Assembly (NCBI RefSeq): GCF_024347375.1
Contig: NZ_AP025470.1
Coordinates: 1,054,001 to 1,118,000 of the forward strand
Length of the DNA: 64,000 nucleotides
Direction: 5' to 3'
Origin: Vibrio coralliirubri
GTDB taxonomy: Bacteria > Pseudomonadota > Gammaproteobacteria > Enterobacterales > Vibrionaceae
A model generated the notes under the pieces. It was not told where the DNA came from. It made no database searches and worked only from the letters and a program-made list of their open reading frames with translations. Below, in pieces: positions 18,479 to 25,628 of the stretch. The first letter of the stretch is position 1. Every line of letters starts with the position of its first letter. The translations under genes and the position numbers were made by a program.

Positions 18479-18916
18479 ATAGTAGCCTTCTGACGTATTG
18501 AGCCTTGCCGCTTTATTACACCAATCGTAGTAAACAACTAATCATCCTAGCTGGTTAAAACGCTCGATAACTGCGTTAGAATTTTTGATTGTAGAATAAC
18601 TACTTACCAAAAAATCTGCCTTGTTCTCGAACCTTTTTCCTGTGCTATTTCTGATCATTTACTTACTGTGATTGGTATTCTCTATGAATTAGCGGCTTAT
18701 TTATTAAACACTTAAGTGTAGAAGTGAATTCAATGAATCGCCACAAGTTGCATATCAATGCGCACGGGATAATGTATAGAAAGTGACGTTGATTCAGAAG
18801 GTTAGCTTGTTTGAAAAGATTGGAAGAAAGAGTGAAACGAATCCCAGAGACAAAAAAGACCGCACGAGGCGGTCTTTATAAAAGTTAGCTTAGGGTTCTT
18901 TAACTACAGAACCTAA
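18479..18916. other. Intergenic region, no gene seen
   Basis: This 438-bp gap between the VieB-like gene and the antiporter gene has no supported ORF. It must hold the promoter of the VieB-VieS operon. The right end has a terminator for the antiporter. Nothing else is recognisable. Confidence 0.5.
18852..18878 (-). terminator. Terminator of the second Na+/H+ antiporter gene
   Basis: On the minus strand AAAGACCGCC-tcgt-GCGGTCTTTTTT forms a perfect stem with a T-run. Confidence 0.8.
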
Positions 18917-20242
18917 TTACAGAACCATGGCTGCAATCCAACCGAATACGATCAGTGGGATGTTGTAGTGCAGGAACGTCGGTACTACGGTTTCCCAAAC
19001 GTGCTCGTGTTGACCATCAGCATTTAGACCAGACGTTGGACCTAATGTTGAGTCAGAAGCCGGAGAGCCCGCATCACCAAGTGCTGCTGCTGTACCTACT
19101 AGAGCAATTGTTGCCATAGGCGAGAAGCCAAATGCTGCTGCTAGTGGAACGTAGATAGTTGCAAGGATTGGAATCGTAGAGAACGAAGAACCAATGCCCA
19201 TAGTAACCAATAGACCAACAATTAGCATAAGTAGTGCTGCTAGAGGCTTGTTGTCGCCGATGCTTGTTGAAAGTGCTTCAACCAAAGATTCAACGCCGCC
19301 AGTTTGCTTCATAACTGCCGCGAAACCTGCCGCAGCAATCATGATGAAACCGATCATTGCCATCATGTGAACGCCCTTGGTGAAAACATCTTGTGTCTCT
19401 TTCCAAGCAATAACGCCACCGAAGGTAAATACCATGAAACCCGCTAGAGCACCGATGATCATAGAACCCGTCGACAGTTGAACGGTTAGCGCTGCTACGA
19501 TACCCGCTGCTGCAACTAGGATGTGCTTCTTGTTGATCTCTTTCACTTCTGTTGAAACAACCGTGTGAGAGGTTTCTTTGTATTGGCGAGGCTTACGGTA
19601 AGTAAAGAATACTGCAGTAAGAAGACCGAAGATCATGCCTGCTGCTGGTAACAACATTGCCATAGGTACTTGGCTTGCTACAACGTTTTCAAGACCATTG
19701 TCGTGAAGGTTTTTAAGCAGGATGTTGTTTAGGAAGATGCCGCCAAAACCAATTGGTAACACCATGTAAGGCGTAATCAGACCAAAAGTAAGTACACACG
19801 CAACTAGACGACGGTCTAGGTTCATTTTTGCGAATACGCCTAGTAGAGGTGGGATTAAGATTGGGATGAAGGCGATATGTACTGGAATCACGTTTTGCGA
19901 AGACATGGTCACTAAGATCAACGACGCAAGCATGCCGTATTTAAGACCAGTCGATGCTGCACTGTTCTCTTTGCCGTGAATGCGTTTGATAACACTTTGA
20001 GCAAGGAGATCTGTGATACCAGAACGTGAGATAGCAACAGCGAATGTACCAAGCATAGCGTAGCTAAGTGCAATCGTTGCACCGCCGCCTAATCCACTTT
20101 CGAAAGCCGCGACTGCGTCGTTCAAGCTCATACCAGAGGCTACGCCACCGATAATTGCACTGAACGTCAGAGCAACGACTACGTTTACACGCATCAAAGC
20201 TAAAACAAGCATGATGCAAACTGAAATTACAACAGGATTCAT
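18917..20242 (-). CDS. Na+/H+ antiporter family protein (NhaC superfamily)
   Basis: This 441-residue polytopic inner-membrane protein with about 11-12 helices belongs to the Na+/H+ antiporter family related to NhaC. Diagnostic segments are the Gly-rich [24 protein letters not shown] (re-entrant helix region, residues ~47-70), [21 protein letters not shown], and the C-terminal [23 protein letters not shown] with the conserved Asp-Ser residues. It differs clearly in sequence from the NhaC at the left end of the window, so it is not a recent duplicate. Some relatives transport short-chain acids or amino acids with Na+. It starts 65 bp after the rnt stop on the same strand and may be read from the rnt promoter. 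Confidence 0.8.
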   Translation of the reverse strand: MNPVVISVCIMLVLALMRVNVVVALTFSAIIGGVASGMSLNDAVAAFESGLGGGATIALSYAMLGTFAVAISRSGITDLLAQSVIKRIHGKENSAASTGLKYGMLASLILVTMSSQNVIPVHIAFIPILIPPLLGVFAKMNLDRRLVACVLTFGLITPYMVLPIGFGGIFLNNILLKNLHDNGLENVVASQVPMAMLLPAAGMIFGLLTAVFFTYRKPRQYKETSHTVVSTEVKEINKKHILVAAAGIVAALTVQLSTGSMIIGALAGFMVFTFGGVIAWKETQDVFTKGVHMMAMIGFIMIAAAGFAAVMKQTGGVESLVEALSTSIGDNKPLAALLMLIVGLLVTMGIGSSFSTIPILATIYVPLAAAFGFSPMATIALVGTAAALGDAGSPASDSTLGPTSGLNADGQHEHVWETVVPTFLHYNIPLIVFGWIAAMVL

Positions 20243-20307
20243 ATTATTCTCGGGATGTTGTGTTTTTTATGAAGGCAATACGAAAAAACGTTTACCGACT
20301 CTATTTT

Positions 20308-20952
20308 TTATTCTTCGTCAACAAGAGGCCAACCACCAAGGGCTTTCCATTTGTTTACAATGCCGCAAAATAACTCTGTGGTTTTTTGCGTATCATACAA
20401 AGCAGAGTGTGCTTCTTTGTTGTCAAATTCCATCCCTGCAGTGCGGCAAGCTTTAGCCAAAACGGTTTGACCGTAGGCAAGACCACTAAGAGCTGCAGTG
20501 TCAAAAGTAGCAAATGGATGGAAAGGGACGCGTTTAAGCTTACAGCGCTCACTTGCCGCATTAACGAAGTTCAAATCGAATGTAGCGTTGTGAGCAACCA
20601 TGATTGCGCGACTGCAATCTGAAGCTTTTTGTTCTTTTCTCACTAGCTTGTAGATTTCTTTAAGGGCTTCTTGTTCCGACACAGCACCACGTAATGGGCT
20701 AAATGGGTCTTTAATTCCGTTAAAGTCTAATGCTGCCTGCTCTATATTTGCGCCTTCAAAAGGCTCAATGTGAAAATGAAGCGTTGATGCAGGGTGCAGA
20801 TCTCCGTTCTCATCCATTTTTAATGTAATGGCACAGATTTCTAATAATGCATCGGTTTCAGCGTTAAACCCTGCGGTTTCCACGTCGATGACCACTGGAA
20901 AATAGCCGCGAAAGCGTTTTTTTAGGGTCAGAGCTTCGTTTTCTACAGTCAT
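20308..20952 (-). CDS. rnt: Ribonuclease T
   Basis: RNase T is a DnaQ-type 3'-5' exoribonuclease that trims tRNA and other stable RNA ends. The 214-residue protein shows the DEDDh exonuclease motifs: Exo [12 protein letters not shown] with Asp-x-Glu, Exo II in [11 protein letters not shown], and Exo [11 protein letters not shown] with the His and Asp. I chose the ATG at 20952 ([14 protein letters not shown]), which gives the length of the E. coli enzyme. A longer frame begins at 21033 but adds 27 residues with no similarity. It is divergent from motY, the same pairing as in V. cholerae. Confidence 0.95.
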   Translation of the reverse strand: MTVENEALTLKKRFRGYFPVVIDVETAGFNAETDALLEICAITLKMDENGDLHPASTLHFHIEPFEGANIEQAALDFNGIKDPFSPLRGAVSEQEALKEIYKLVRKEQKASDCSRAIMVAHNATFDLNFVNAASERCKLKRVPFHPFATFDTAALSGLAYGQTVLAKACRTAGMEFDNKEAHSALYDTQKTTELFCGIVNKWKALGGWPLVDEE

Positions 20953-21140
20953 GTTAGCCCAAATAAGTGTGATTAAGGCTGCATTATTGCAGATAATAGC
21001 AGTGATAAAAACTAGGGGAGGGCAATAAATCATAAATTACCTAACCCATTACGGCTTGATAATTGCATATTTAAACGTGAGAGAAAAATGCGGCAATTGG
21101 CTGCATTGTTAAACGAATTGCTTAAGAGATACTCCACTTT

Positions 21141-22022
21141 ATGAAGAAACAACTCATAACAGGTTCAATGCTATTTTCGCTACTTGTGTCGTCATCGGTC
21201 ATGGCACAAGAAAAGCGTTACGGAGCATCTCCTCAACAGTCGACGTGGGAGATGGTGGCCAACACGCCACTAGAATGTCGCTTGGTTCACCCAATTCCAA
21301 ACTTTGGTGATGCTGAGTTCTCATCTCGCGCGAGTAAAAAAATCATTTTGGACTTTGAGCTTAAAATGCGCCGCCCAATGGGTGCGACGCGCAATGTAAG
21401 CTTGATCTCTATGCCGCCACCTTGGCGTCCGGGTGAAAGTGCTGATCGCATGACAACCATTAAGTTCTTCCAGCAATTTGACGGCTATGTCGGCGGTCAA
21501 ACAGCTTGGGGCATCTTGAGTGAGTTGGAGAAAGGGCGTTATCCGACATTCAGCTACCAAGAGTGGCAGAGCCGAGATCAACGTATCGAAGTGTCGTTGT
21601 CGTCAGTGCTATTCCAAGAAAAATACAATGTGTTCAGTGACTGTGTTGCTAACCTGCTGCCTTACAGCTTTGAAGATATCTCTTTTACTATTTTGCATTA
21701 CGACCGCAACAGCGATCAACTGAACAAGTCGTCGCGCAAAAGGCTGAGCCAGATTGCCGATTACGTTCGCTATAACCAAGACATCGACCTTGTGCTGGTG
21801 GCAACGTACACCGACTCTGTCGACAGCAAAGGTATTAGCCAAAATCTTTCAGAGCGCAGAGCGGAATCGTTAAGAGAATACTTCAAATCCCTAGGCCTGC
21901 CAGAAGATCGTATTCAAGTACAAGGTTATGGTAAGCGTCGTCCGATTGCAGACAATAACTCGCCAATTGGTAAAGACAAGAACCGACGTGTTGTGATCTC
22001 TTTAGGTCGTACACAGGTTTAA
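21141..22022 (+). CDS. motY: Sodium-driven flagellar motor T-ring protein MotY
   Basis: MotY is a periplasmic component of the T ring under the flagellar basal body. With MotX it anchors the PomA/PomB sodium stator of the polar flagellum. The 293-residue protein has a signal peptide ([22 protein letters not shown], cleavage before QEKRY), an N-terminal MotY-specific domain (~23-170) and a C-terminal OmpA-like peptidoglycan-binding domain (~175-285) with [13 protein letters not shown] and [11 protein letters not shown]. It is read as its own unit, divergent from rnt. Its original terminator has been split by an IS150-group element inserted 41 bp after the stop codon. Confidence 0.95.
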   Translation: MKKQLITGSMLFSLLVSSSVMAQEKRYGASPQQSTWEMVANTPLECRLVHPIPNFGDAEFSSRASKKIILDFELKMRRPMGATRNVSLISMPPPWRPGESADRMTTIKFFQQFDGYVGGQTAWGILSELEKGRYPTFSYQEWQSRDQRIEVSLSSVLFQEKYNVFSDCVANLLPYSFEDISFTILHYDRNSDQLNKSSRKRLSQIADYVRYNQDIDLVLVATYTDSVDSKGISQNLSERRAESLREYFKSLGLPEDRIQVQGYGKRRPIADNNSPIGKDKNRRVVISLGRTQV

Positions 22023-22049
22023 GCTAAACAATGGCTCGTTTGAAATGAC

Positions 22050-22063
22050 AAAGCCCGTCTTGA
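22050..22063 (+). terminator. Left half of motY terminator, split by IS insertion
   Basis: AAAGCCCGTCT here and GACGGGCTTTTTT at 23494-23506 would form a perfect 10-bp stem with a TTGAT loop if the intervening IS were removed. TGA (22061-22063) is duplicated at 23490-23492 as the target repeat and falls inside the loop. Confidence 0.8.
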
Positions 22064-22069
22064 TGAACT

Positions 22070-22109
22070 GACCCCCAATAGTTGGACACCAATTATTGGG
22101 GGTCTTTTT
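22070..22109 (+). terminator. Inward-protecting hairpin/terminator at IS left end
   Basis: GACCCCCAATA pairs perfectly with TATTGGGGGTC, with TTGG-aca-CCAA pairing inside the loop, followed at once by TTTTT and then the orfA ATG. It is a strong Rho-independent terminator facing into the element. It leaves no room for a Shine-Dalgarno sequence before orfA. The same structure is at 48012-48051 and 59587-59626. Confidence 0.75.
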
Positions 22110-22619
22110 ATGTCCAAATATAGCCGAGAGCTAAAATGTATCATTGCTAAGCAATACTTAGATGGCACGTCATCTCTCTACTTAGCAAAACAATATTCAA
22201 TTTCTTCAAGGCAGATACGGTATTGGGCTCAAGTCTTTGCCATCCATGGTACTGATTCATTTTTACCAACTAATCATGCCGCGACTGCTCAAACAAAACG
22301 AAAAGCATTGAATTTAATGTGGACGAATGAATGGTCTCTCACGCACACTAGCGCTGTATTAAACCTCTCATCCCCTGGAATACTCTCTGTCTGGCTTAAA
22401 CGATTTAATGAGCTCGGTATCAAGGGGCTCGAAATGCGCCAGAAAGGAAGACCCTCAATGAAACAGCAACCTCAACGTACCACTAAGCCTGATAATGAAA
22501 TGACACTTGAGGAGCTAAAAGAGGAGTTGGTCTACTTACGAACCGAGAATGCCGTTCTAAAAAAGTTGGAAGAGTTGGAGCAGAAAAAAAACCGTCGAAC
22601 AAAGAAAAAGCGGTCATAG
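22110..22619 (+). CDS. IS150-group transposase OrfA (copy 1)
   Basis: This 169-residue protein has two helix-turn-helix units (about 5-50 and 60-115) of the InsJ/IS150 type and a C-terminal leucine-rich coiled coil (LEELKEELVYLRTENAVLKKLEEL), which mediates multimerisation in IS3-family OrfA. It binds the element ends and modulates the fusion transposase. Codons 159-161 (AAA AAA AAC, an A8 run at 22584-22591) form a candidate -1 slippery site. The ATG directly abuts the T-run of an upstream hairpin, with no Shine-Dalgarno. Confidence 0.92.
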   Translation: MSKYSRELKCIIAKQYLDGTSSLYLAKQYSISSRQIRYWAQVFAIHGTDSFLPTNHAATAQTKRKALNLMWTNEWSLTHTSAVLNLSSPGILSVWLKRFNELGIKGLEMRQKGRPSMKQQPQRTTKPDNEMTLEELKEELVYLRTENAVLKKLEELEQKKNRRTKKKRS

Positions 22620-23458
22620 CTCTAACTCTTAAAGGCAAGTACCCATTAAAGCACTTACTGCACACTCTACAGTTGGCAAAAAGTGTCTTTTATTATCAGG
22701 CTCAAACGAGCAAGCGCCAAAATAGCTACGAACGTGAGCTGCGGTTGATAAAGTCAATTTATCATGAACATAAGGGGCGATACGGCTACCGCCGTATTCA
22801 CTTGGAACTAAAGAATCAGGGGTTCGTGCTTAATCACAAAACGGTTCAAAGGCTTATGGCTCAGCTCAACCTTAAATCGACGGTCAGGATTAAAAAGTAT
22901 CGTTCATACCGAGGAGAGTCAGGAAAAGCTGCTCCCAACGTTCTTGAAAGAGATTTTAGTGCGACTCAACCCGATGAAAAGTGGGTAACTGATGTCACGG
23001 AGTTCAAAGTCAAAGAGCAGAAAGTATACTTATCTCCCGTTGTCGACTTGTTTACTCAGGAGGTGGTTGCTTATAGAGTGGCCAAAAATGCCTGCTTGCC
23101 GCTTGTCACAGATATGCTGACGGAAGCTATATCAACGCTTAAACCCAACTCAAAGCCAATTATACATAGCGATCAAGGTTGGCAATATCGCCATCGACAG
23201 TATCAGAAAAAGGTAGCGGAGAGTGGGTTAACGCAAAGCATGTCGAGAAAAGGTAACTGCTTGGATAATGCTGTTGCTGAAAACTTTTTTGCTTTACTCA
23301 AAACCGAGATGTATCACAACCAAAGCTTTGAAGATGCAGATGCTCTGATAGAGCAGATTAAAGAATACATCGAGTACTACAATACCAAACGTATAAAAGT
23401 GAAACTAAAAGGCCTGACTCCGATAGAATATCGAACTCAGGCCTTGAAAGCCGCTTAA
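22589..23458 (+). CDS. IS150-group transposase OrfB, frameshift product (copy 1)
   Basis: OrfB is the DDE integrase part, normally made as an OrfAB fusion after a -1 shift on the A8 run. The reading frame stays open from that run (PSNKEKAVIALTLKGKYPL and on) to the stop at 23458. Independent initiation would need the TTG at 22673. Catalytic residues are Asp in WVTDVTEF, Asp in IHSDQGWQY and Glu in DNAVAENFFALLKTE, the typical D,D(35)E rve core, with an HTH_21 segment before it. The protein is intact and identical to that of copy 3, so this copy may be active. Confidence 0.9.
   Translation, partial: KPSNKEKAVIALTLKGKYPLKHLLHTLQLAKSVFYYQAQTSKRQNSYERELRLIKSIYHEHKGRYGYRRIHLELKNQGFVLNHKTVQRLMAQLNLKSTVRIKKYRSYRGESGKAAPNVLERDFSATQPDEKWVTDVTEFKVKEQKVYLSPVVDLFTQEVVAYRVAKNACLPLVTDMLTEAISTLKPNSKPIIHSDQGWQYRHRQYQKKVAESGLTQSMSRKGNCLDNAVAENFFALLKTEMYHNQSFEDADALIEQIKEYIEYYNTKRIKVKLKGLTPIEYRTQALKAA
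23409..23445 (-). terminator. Hairpin at IS right end facing inward on the minus strand
   Basis: AAGGCCTGA pairs with TCAGGCCTT, with CGATA/TATCG inside. Read on the minus strand it is followed by TTTTAG. It could block transcription entering from the right. It lies inside the 3' end of orfB; copies occur in the other two elements. Confidence 0.5.
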
Positions 23459-23545
23459 CAGAAATGTCCAACTTTACGGGGTCACTTCATGATGACGGGC
23501 TTTTTTATGTTTTAGATTTGGAGTCGTTGTTTAGACGTAACTCGT

Positions 23546-23980
23546 TTAATTCAAGCGGAAGCGGGCGATCATTTCACAATTGGTCGCGGTATCGATCTTC
23601 TCCACCATAGAGGCAATTTTAGGGTTTGGGTGGCGTTTCATGAAATCGATCAGCGCTTTCTTACAGCAACCAATAGAATCGATAAAGCTTGAACATTGAG
23701 TATTAGGGCACTGAGGGATCAGTGTGAGTACCTTTTCGGAAGCCAGCTGAAGATACTTGAGCTCGTATTCAGTGTCGCCAGCCCAACGCCAGAATTGAGC
23801 CAGATTGTGGCAAGAAATCACCGAGATCAGTAAGCGTTCATCGGCTTGAATATCGGTGCGTTCTGTAATTTCTTCACTTAAGTTCAAAGCCTGCTGATAA
23901 TGAAGAATACTTCGTACAGGATCGTCGAGCTGCAATGCAGTATCGGCAAGTAACGTGTGTTTTTCCCATTCGCTAATCAT
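23546..23980 (-). CDS. Small TPR-like protein, possibly DUF2753 family
   Basis: This 144-residue, soluble, predicted all-helical protein has a tetratricopeptide-like first half (DPVRSILHYQQALNLSEEIT) and a Cys-rich second half (CPNTQCSS, SIGCCKK) with about seven Cys in total. I recall similar Vibrio proteins filed as DUF2753 but cannot confirm it here. No enzymatic motif is visible. The promoter region carries a near-perfect Fur box, so an iron-repressed role is plausible. The Cys could bind a metal or cluster, which is inference. It is followed by the right half of the motY terminator and IS copy 1. Confidence 0.65.
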   Translation of the reverse strand: MISEWEKHTLLADTALQLDDPVRSILHYQQALNLSEEITERTDIQADERLLISVISCHNLAQFWRWAGDTEYELKYLQLASEKVLTLIPQCPNTQCSSFIDSIGCCKKALIDFMKRHPNPKIASMVEKIDTATNCEMIARFRLN

Positions 23981-24009
23981 TGTATTACCTCATTAATCAA
24001 TAGGTGGTC

Positions 24010-24038
24010 AATTTAAATGATAATCATTATCATGTAAA
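24010..24038 (-). promoter_or_regulatory. Promoter with Fur box
   Basis: ATGATAATCATTATCAT (24017-24033) is a perfect 17-bp palindrome matching the core of the Fur consensus. Read on the minus strand, TTTACA (24038-24033) and TAAATT (24015-24010) are a -35/-10 pair with a 17-bp spacer filled by the palindrome. The gene starts 30 bp downstream. Fur with Fe2+ would block RNA polymerase here. Confidence 0.75.
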
Positions 24039-24067
24039 GTTTCATCAATGAGATTGTTAAGAATATA

Positions 24068-24336
24068 TAGGGCATGTTGACCTTTTGAGCTTGTTTTTGC
24101 AGCGAGTTGCTGGGTTTATATGGAAGGATGAGGCTTTGATATGTCGTTTGTTTGTAAGAGAAGTTGATAACGTAGTCGTTAATAACCAGCAAACGCTGCC
24201 CAAAGGGTTCGGCAAAAAGCGTTTTTCTCTTTGTTGAGGGAGACTTGCTTAAAATGACTAGGCTACTTCTCCCTCGCCGCGATTAAAACGCTTTTATCTC
24301 GAACAAAATTCAACCGCAAAACATCAACAAGCCCTA
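24068..24336. repeat. Dispersed structured repeat, copy A (MITE-like)
   Basis: This 269-bp element is bounded by TAGGGCATGTTGA and TCAACAAGCCCTA, inverted repeats with one mismatch in 13. It is about 85-90% identical by eye to 57537-57804 over its full length. Internal complementary pairs (GCAGCGAG..., AAAAGCGTTTTT/AAAACGCTTTTA, GAGGGAGA/TCTCCCTC) predict a nested, highly folded structure. There is no ORF. Confidence 0.8.
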
Positions 24337-24366
24337 GTAAAGAATATCGATTATGGGGAGAGTGAT

Positions 24367-24401
24367 AAAAAAGAAGCGAGCATAGTGCTCGCTTCTTTTT
24401 T
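24367..24401. terminator. Terminator of gloA
   Basis: AAAAGAAGCGAGCA-tag-TGCTCGCTTCTTTT is a long perfect stem with A- and T-runs, so it works in both directions. Confidence 0.85.
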
Positions 24402-24447
24402 CATTTCATCAGGCGTTCAAACCCAACTTCTCAAAGAGGTCAAGGAA

Positions 24448-24864
24448 TTAACCTTCTAGACCTGCGCTTGCTTGTTTGTTCTGAATCAGCTCAATCATGT
24501 AGCCATCAGGATCTTTAACGAACGCAATGTGTGTTGAGCCGCCTTTAACCGGACCCGCTTCACGCGTTACGTTGCCGCCAGCTGCTTTAATCGCATCACA
24601 CGTTGTGTAGATGTCATCAACACCGATAGCAACGTGACCAAAAGCAGAGCCAAGATCGTATTCCGTGGTGCCCCAGTTGTAAGTCAGCTCAATCACTGCG
24701 CCTTGAGATTCGTCGCCAAAGCCAACGAAAGCCAGTGTGTATTCGTACTCTTTATTTTCGTTCTTACGTAATAGCTGCATGCCCATTACATTGGTGTAGA
24801 ACTCGATAGACTTGTCTAGATCACCCACGCGTAGCATGGTATGTAAAATACGACCGTTTGACAT
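24448..24864 (-). CDS. gloA: Lactoylglutathione lyase (glyoxalase I)
   Basis: Glyoxalase I isomerises the hemithioacetal of methylglyoxal and glutathione to S-lactoylglutathione. The 138-residue protein carries the metal ligands of the compact bacterial Ni-type enzyme: His in ILHTMLRV, Glu in [10 protein letters not shown], His in [10 protein letters not shown] and Glu in GYMIELIQ. Length and motifs match E. coli GloA. It is followed by a strong terminator and then a dispersed repeat. Position between motY/rnt and nth/rsx is conserved in vibrios. Confidence 0.95.
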   Translation of the reverse strand: MSNGRILHTMLRVGDLDKSIEFYTNVMGMQLLRKNENKEYEYTLAFVGFGDESQGAVIELTYNWGTTEYDLGSAFGHVAIGVDDIYTTCDAIKAAGGNVTREAGPVKGGSTHIAFVKDPDGYMIELIQNKQASAGLEG

Positions 24865-25628
24865 GATTTGCTCCTAGCTTGTTATTGGTTGTTTCTTTTA
24901 TAGCACTATATATGAGCAAGCTCATAAGCAACACCAAAGAGATGATGAGTTTGGTCATATTTTCTTATTCTCATCATCTATCTTACTCTCCCCCTCTACC
25001 TTTTTTCTTATTTGTATTACAAGAAAATAAAAGTCGACGGTCTTCTTGATTTATCCGTCACTAGCGCCTTATTTGAAATTTTGCATAAATAGTAAGTTTG
25101 AGTGTTGGTCTTTTTTGTAATGGCCAAGAATAGCCTTGGTTATTGAGTTGTGATTTTTATATCCACCTTGTTACTGATGATCCTTCATTTTTACAATTAG
25201 CATCTAACTTTTCATTTTATCAATTTATGATTACGCCAATATATCCCTGCTTATAGAAAGGTTATTCCGATGCTTCACTTCGGCATTAAGGAATTTTCGA
25301 TAAAACACGCTAATAACTAATGGTTTTTACGAAAGTGTCAGGGGTGTTCATTTTTTGTACTTATTTTTATTAAACAATGGCTTGGGTTTATATTGTTTGT
25401 TTTTGTTTGATATTTGTGGTGGCTGTGTTTTCAAAGCGGTTGTCAAGTGTGTATTAAGTGTATCTTTTACGATCTTTGCTAAATAGACAATCCTTACTAT
25501 ATAGTTTTTCAAACGCACTAAATCGACTAAATATTCATTTTTGATTTGTGCGATTTTTCTATCACATAAAAATAAGTATTATTTTATTACATTAGCCTCG
25601 GTGTGAGGCATTGATGTGGAGTACTCAA
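24865..25628. other. Long AT-rich intergenic region
   Basis: The ~760 bp between divergent gloA and the P-type ATPase gene have no supported ORF. Both promoters must lie here, but I could not single out one convincingly. There is a small hairpin (GATGCTTCACTTCGGCATT, near 25269-25287). No riboswitch or sRNA was recognised. Confidence 0.45.

Larger units (their letters stand above)
22064..23489 (+). mobile_element. IS3 family, IS150-group insertion sequence, copy 1 (complete)
   Basis: This is a 1426-bp element with ends TGAACTGACCCC...GGGGTCACTTCA. The terminal inverted repeats are about 25 bp with four mismatches (left TGAACTGACCCCCAATAG, right TGAAGTGACCCCGTAAAG, both continuing TTGGACA). 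It begins TG and ends CA as IS3-family elements do. It is flanked by a 3-bp TGA target duplication and encodes orfA and orfB in a -1 frameshift arrangement. It sits in the loop of the motY terminator. The same element occurs at 48006-50494 (interrupted) and 59581-61006, with identical encoded proteins, so the copies are very recent. Confidence 0.95.

Noticed and set aside
20952..21033. Upstream extension of rnt
   Set aside because: The extra 27 residues are hydrophobic, not similar to RNase T, and the internal ATG gives the normal length.
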